The notes below the pieces were generated by a model. That model was not told the origin of the DNA. It made no database searches and was given only the letters and a program-made list of their open reading frames with translations. Source: Kiritimatiellia bacterium (lineage in GTDB: Bacteria; Verrucomicrobiota; Kiritimatiellia; RFP12; UBA3636). Taken from it: a DNA stretch of 17,482 nt. The first letter of the stretch is position 1, and every line of letters starts with the position of its first letter. Position numbers and translations under genes: made by a program. The DNA lies in the NCBI GenBank assembly GCA_017413145.1, contig JAFPUX010000155.1, positions 1 to 17,482 of the forward strand, read 5' to 3'. Below, in pieces: positions 16,097 to 17,482 of this stretch.

Positions 16097-17337
16097 TTAT
16101 TGACTTGCTTTTCCGCGCGCGCCGGGGCGGGCCAGGGTTCGAATCCGTGGAAGGGAACGACGCGAACGGTTCCCTCCGGGACCTTGTAGGCGTCGGTCTG
16201 GTCGAGCGTCACGATCCAGCCTTCCTTCAGGCCGAAGCGGGCCATCGCGGCCCTGACGCCGCCCAGTTCGCGGTCGAGGTCGCCGGTCGTGAGCTCGACG
16301 CAGGCCTGCACGGCCAGCGCCGGCGCGTGGCGACGGACCGCGATGAAGTCGCACTCGCCGCCCTCGTCGAAGTAGTAGAGCTCCCGGAACCGCCGGCGAA
16401 GGGCGAGGAAGACGAGGTTCTCGAACCGGTGGGCGTCGTTGAACACGAGCCGCGTCGAGACGACCTGGAGAAGGCCCGTGTCCACGCAGTAGACCTTCCG
16501 CGGGTTGACGAGCTGGGCGCGGGCCGAGTCGCAGTATTTCGGGACGAAGAAGAACAGGTAGGCGTCCTCGAACCAGTCGCACCACTGCGTGACGGTCGAG
16601 GCGTTGGAGACGCCGAGCGGCCGGAGCATCCGGCTCGCGGAGAACCGGCAGCCCGGATTCTCCGAGAGGTAGGCCGCCAGCCGCTCCACGGCCGCGACCT
16701 CGCGGATTCCGTGCCGCACGACGACGTCGCGGTAGACGATGTCGTCGAAGAGCTCCGTCAGGTGCGACTCCTCGCGCGTCTCCACGTAGCGCGGAAATCC
16801 TCCGACCTCGAGATACGCCTCGACGCTCTTCCTTCCCTTGCGCCCTCGGGTGAAGGCGAGAAACTCGGCGTAGGAGAACGGAAAGAGCTCCACCGAAACG
16901 TGGCGGCCCGTGAGCTTGCTCGCCCGCTCTCCCTTCAGCAGCGAGGCGTTGGAGCCGGTCACGCAGACACGGAGCCCCTCGTCGAGCTTCTCGAGCACGT
17001 AGAGCTCCCAACCGTCCAGCTCGTGGACCTCGTCGAGGTAGAGCCGGTTCGCCCCGCTCCGTTCGACGACCTTGTCGAGCCGGGGCGAGTCGGAGAGCTC
17101 CAGCGAAACGAGCTGCGGCGCGTCGAACTTCAGGTAGAACCACGGGTCGGACGCGGCCCGGATGCGCTGCGTCATCACCGTGCTCTTCCCGCAGCGGCGG
17201 ACGCCCGTGAGAACCAGCGCGTGCGACTTGAGGATTTCCGCGGATACGTCCACCGCGCGCGGAAGCCCGGCGGTCCTCCGCTCCTCGGCCTTTCGCTGCT
17301 TGTCGACAACCGTCTGCAGGTCTTCGATGGTGATCAT
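16087..17337 (-). CDS. AAA-type ATPase with C-terminal DUF4143 (nuclease-like fold)
   Basis: The start is the ATG at 17337, because GGAG sits 6 nt upstream (17347-17344). A TTG four codons earlier would overlap that site. The protein has 416 residues, normal for the family. The N-terminal ATPase (AAA_14) shows Walker A GVRRCGKST (45-53), Walker B LYLDEVHEL (99-107), the TGSNASLL sensor (127-134) and the typical LTGRHVSVELFPFSYAEF (142-159). The middle region has GGFPRYVE (179-186) and a winged-helix-like stretch with VSNASTVTQW (243-252). The DUF4143 end has FENLVFLALRR (305-315), YYFDEGGECDF (321-331) and VQACVEL (343-349). This matches a restriction-endonuclease-like core, but the lysine of a classical E-x-K motif is not present. 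The cellular role of these widespread ATPases is unknown. The gene has its own strong promoter and an AT-rich leader unlike the coding sequence. Confidence 0.93.
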   Translation of the reverse strand: MITIEDLQTVVDKQRKAEERRTAGLPRAVDVSAEILKSHALVLTGVRRCGKSTVMTQRIRAASDPWFYLKFDAPQLVSLELSDSPRLDKVVERSGANRLYLDEVHELDGWELYVLEKLDEGLRVCVTGSNASLLKGERASKLTGRHVSVELFPFSYAEFLAFTRGRKGRKSVEAYLEVGGFPRYVETREESHLTELFDDIVYRDVVVRHGIREVAAVERLAAYLSENPGCRFSASRMLRPLGVSNASTVTQWCDWFEDAYLFFFVPKYCDSARAQLVNPRKVYCVDTGLLQVVSTRLVFNDAHRFENLVFLALRRRFRELYYFDEGGECDFIAVRRHAPALAVQACVELTTGDLDRELGGVRAAMARFGLKEGWIVTLDQTDAYKVPEGTVRVVPFHGFEPWPAPARAEKQVNNRR

Positions 17338-17350
17338 GCGAATCTCCAAA

Positions 17351-17395
17351 TTTACTAATCGCCAGTTCGCAACTTTGCTAATTTGCGGTTAGCAA
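17351..17395 (-). repeat. Imperfect 22-bp tandem repeat in the ATPase leader, with hairpin
   Basis: Two copies (17351-17372 and 17374-17395, 16 of 22 bases identical, 23-bp period) share TTTRCTAAT at one end and GTTMGCAA at the other. They fill the interval between the predicted transcription start (about 17395) and the ribosome site (17347-17344). The upstream copy forms a perfect 7-bp hairpin, TTGCTAA/TTAGCAA (17389-17395 with 17375-17381, 7-nt loop), at the mRNA 5' end. It could be an operator or a leader control element. Confidence 0.5.
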
Positions 17396-17401
17396 GTCGG
17401 C

Positions 17402-17430
17402 AGTATATTCAGAAGGACGGAGAAAAGCAA
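17402..17430 (-). promoter_or_regulatory. Promoter of the AAA/DUF4143 gene
   Basis: On the minus strand: -35 TTGCTT (17430-17425), 17-bp spacer, -10 TATACT (17407-17402) with an upstream TGAA. This is the closest match to a sigma-70 consensus in the window. The predicted start at about 17395 gives a leader of about 58 nt. Confidence 0.68.
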
Positions 17431-17466
17431 GGACAAATTGCCGGTGCGCGGCCTTGCGCGCCGTGG

Positions 17467-17482
17467 CGGGGTCCACACCCCG
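17467..17482. terminator. Hairpin at the window edge
   Basis: CGGGGT (17467-17472) and ACCCCG (17477-17482) form a 6-bp stem with a 4-nt loop, upstream of the ATPase promoter. It could terminate a gene beyond the window. No T-run is visible and the right side is cut off. Confidence 0.2.

Noticed and set aside
13383..16103. Plus-strand open frame of about 906 codons
   Set aside because: It is antisense to the Ig-like protein, very arginine-rich, and spans a real intergenic region and leader.
16120..16155. tRNA T-arm-like GGTTCGAATCC
   Set aside because: It lies inside the ATPase coding sequence (HGFEPW region). No acceptor stem, D-arm or anticodon arm can be built around it on either strand.

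Overview
The window is GC-rich, with long open frames on both strands and sparse, AT-rich promoter islands. It is dominated by very large secreted beta-rich proteins. It looks like an accessory region of a Kiritimatiellota / Verrucomicrobiota-Lentisphaerota type bacterium, probably from a gut or other host-associated community. This assignment is inference. It rests on a giant fibronectin-III/PA14/beta-helix protein, a GLUG plus 'ATGG..AGIGSG' repeat protein, and an Ig-like protein that begins with a 'V.NV.A.QRP' motif and ends in an RFFRVKV-type tail. There is no rRNA or tRNA to confirm it.

Layout. (1) 1-8555 (+): the 3' portion of a giant modular surface protein; its start lies before the window. 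(2) 8619-10286 (-): a Na/Pi-cotransporter-family membrane protein with a PhoU-like tail, convergent with (1) across a hairpin-rich 63-bp gap. (3) 10287-10520: a divergent promoter region with two facing promoters around a repeated GCCCGGGC element. (4) 10521-about 12848 (+): a secreted LamG-GLUG-beta-helix protein broken by a -1 frameshift near 11795, with no stop codon of its own. (5) 13408 to about 12836 (-): a cytidylate-kinase-like protein. Its family homology also ends without a stop, and its open frame runs on to 11768 as the antisense of gene 4. (6) 15686-13506 (-): a secreted Ig-like protein with a nidogen-like domain inserted into an Ig domain. (7) 15687-16086: a 400-bp leader/intergenic region with a 61-nt nested inverted repeat. 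(8) 17337-16087 (-): an AAA/DUF4143 ATPase with an AT-rich leader carrying a tandem repeat.

How the genes work together. No pathway or operon is evident. The three secreted proteins (genes 1, 4 and 6) share a theme of adhesive or carbohydrate-contacting beta-sandwich and beta-helix modules. The transporter, the kinase-like protein and the ATPase appear to be independent transcription units, because a promoter can be proposed ahead of each. These promoters share a TTGC-type -35 with 17-18 bp spacing, and two are identical (TTGCGG-N18-TATGAT).

The points most worth checking are the head-to-head junction at about 12836-12848 where two convergent genes fuse without stops (deletion or misassembly), the G-run frameshift in the GLUG gene, the structured leader before the Ig-like gene, and the internally duplicated architecture of the giant protein. 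I did not find a convincing new defence or metabolic system.
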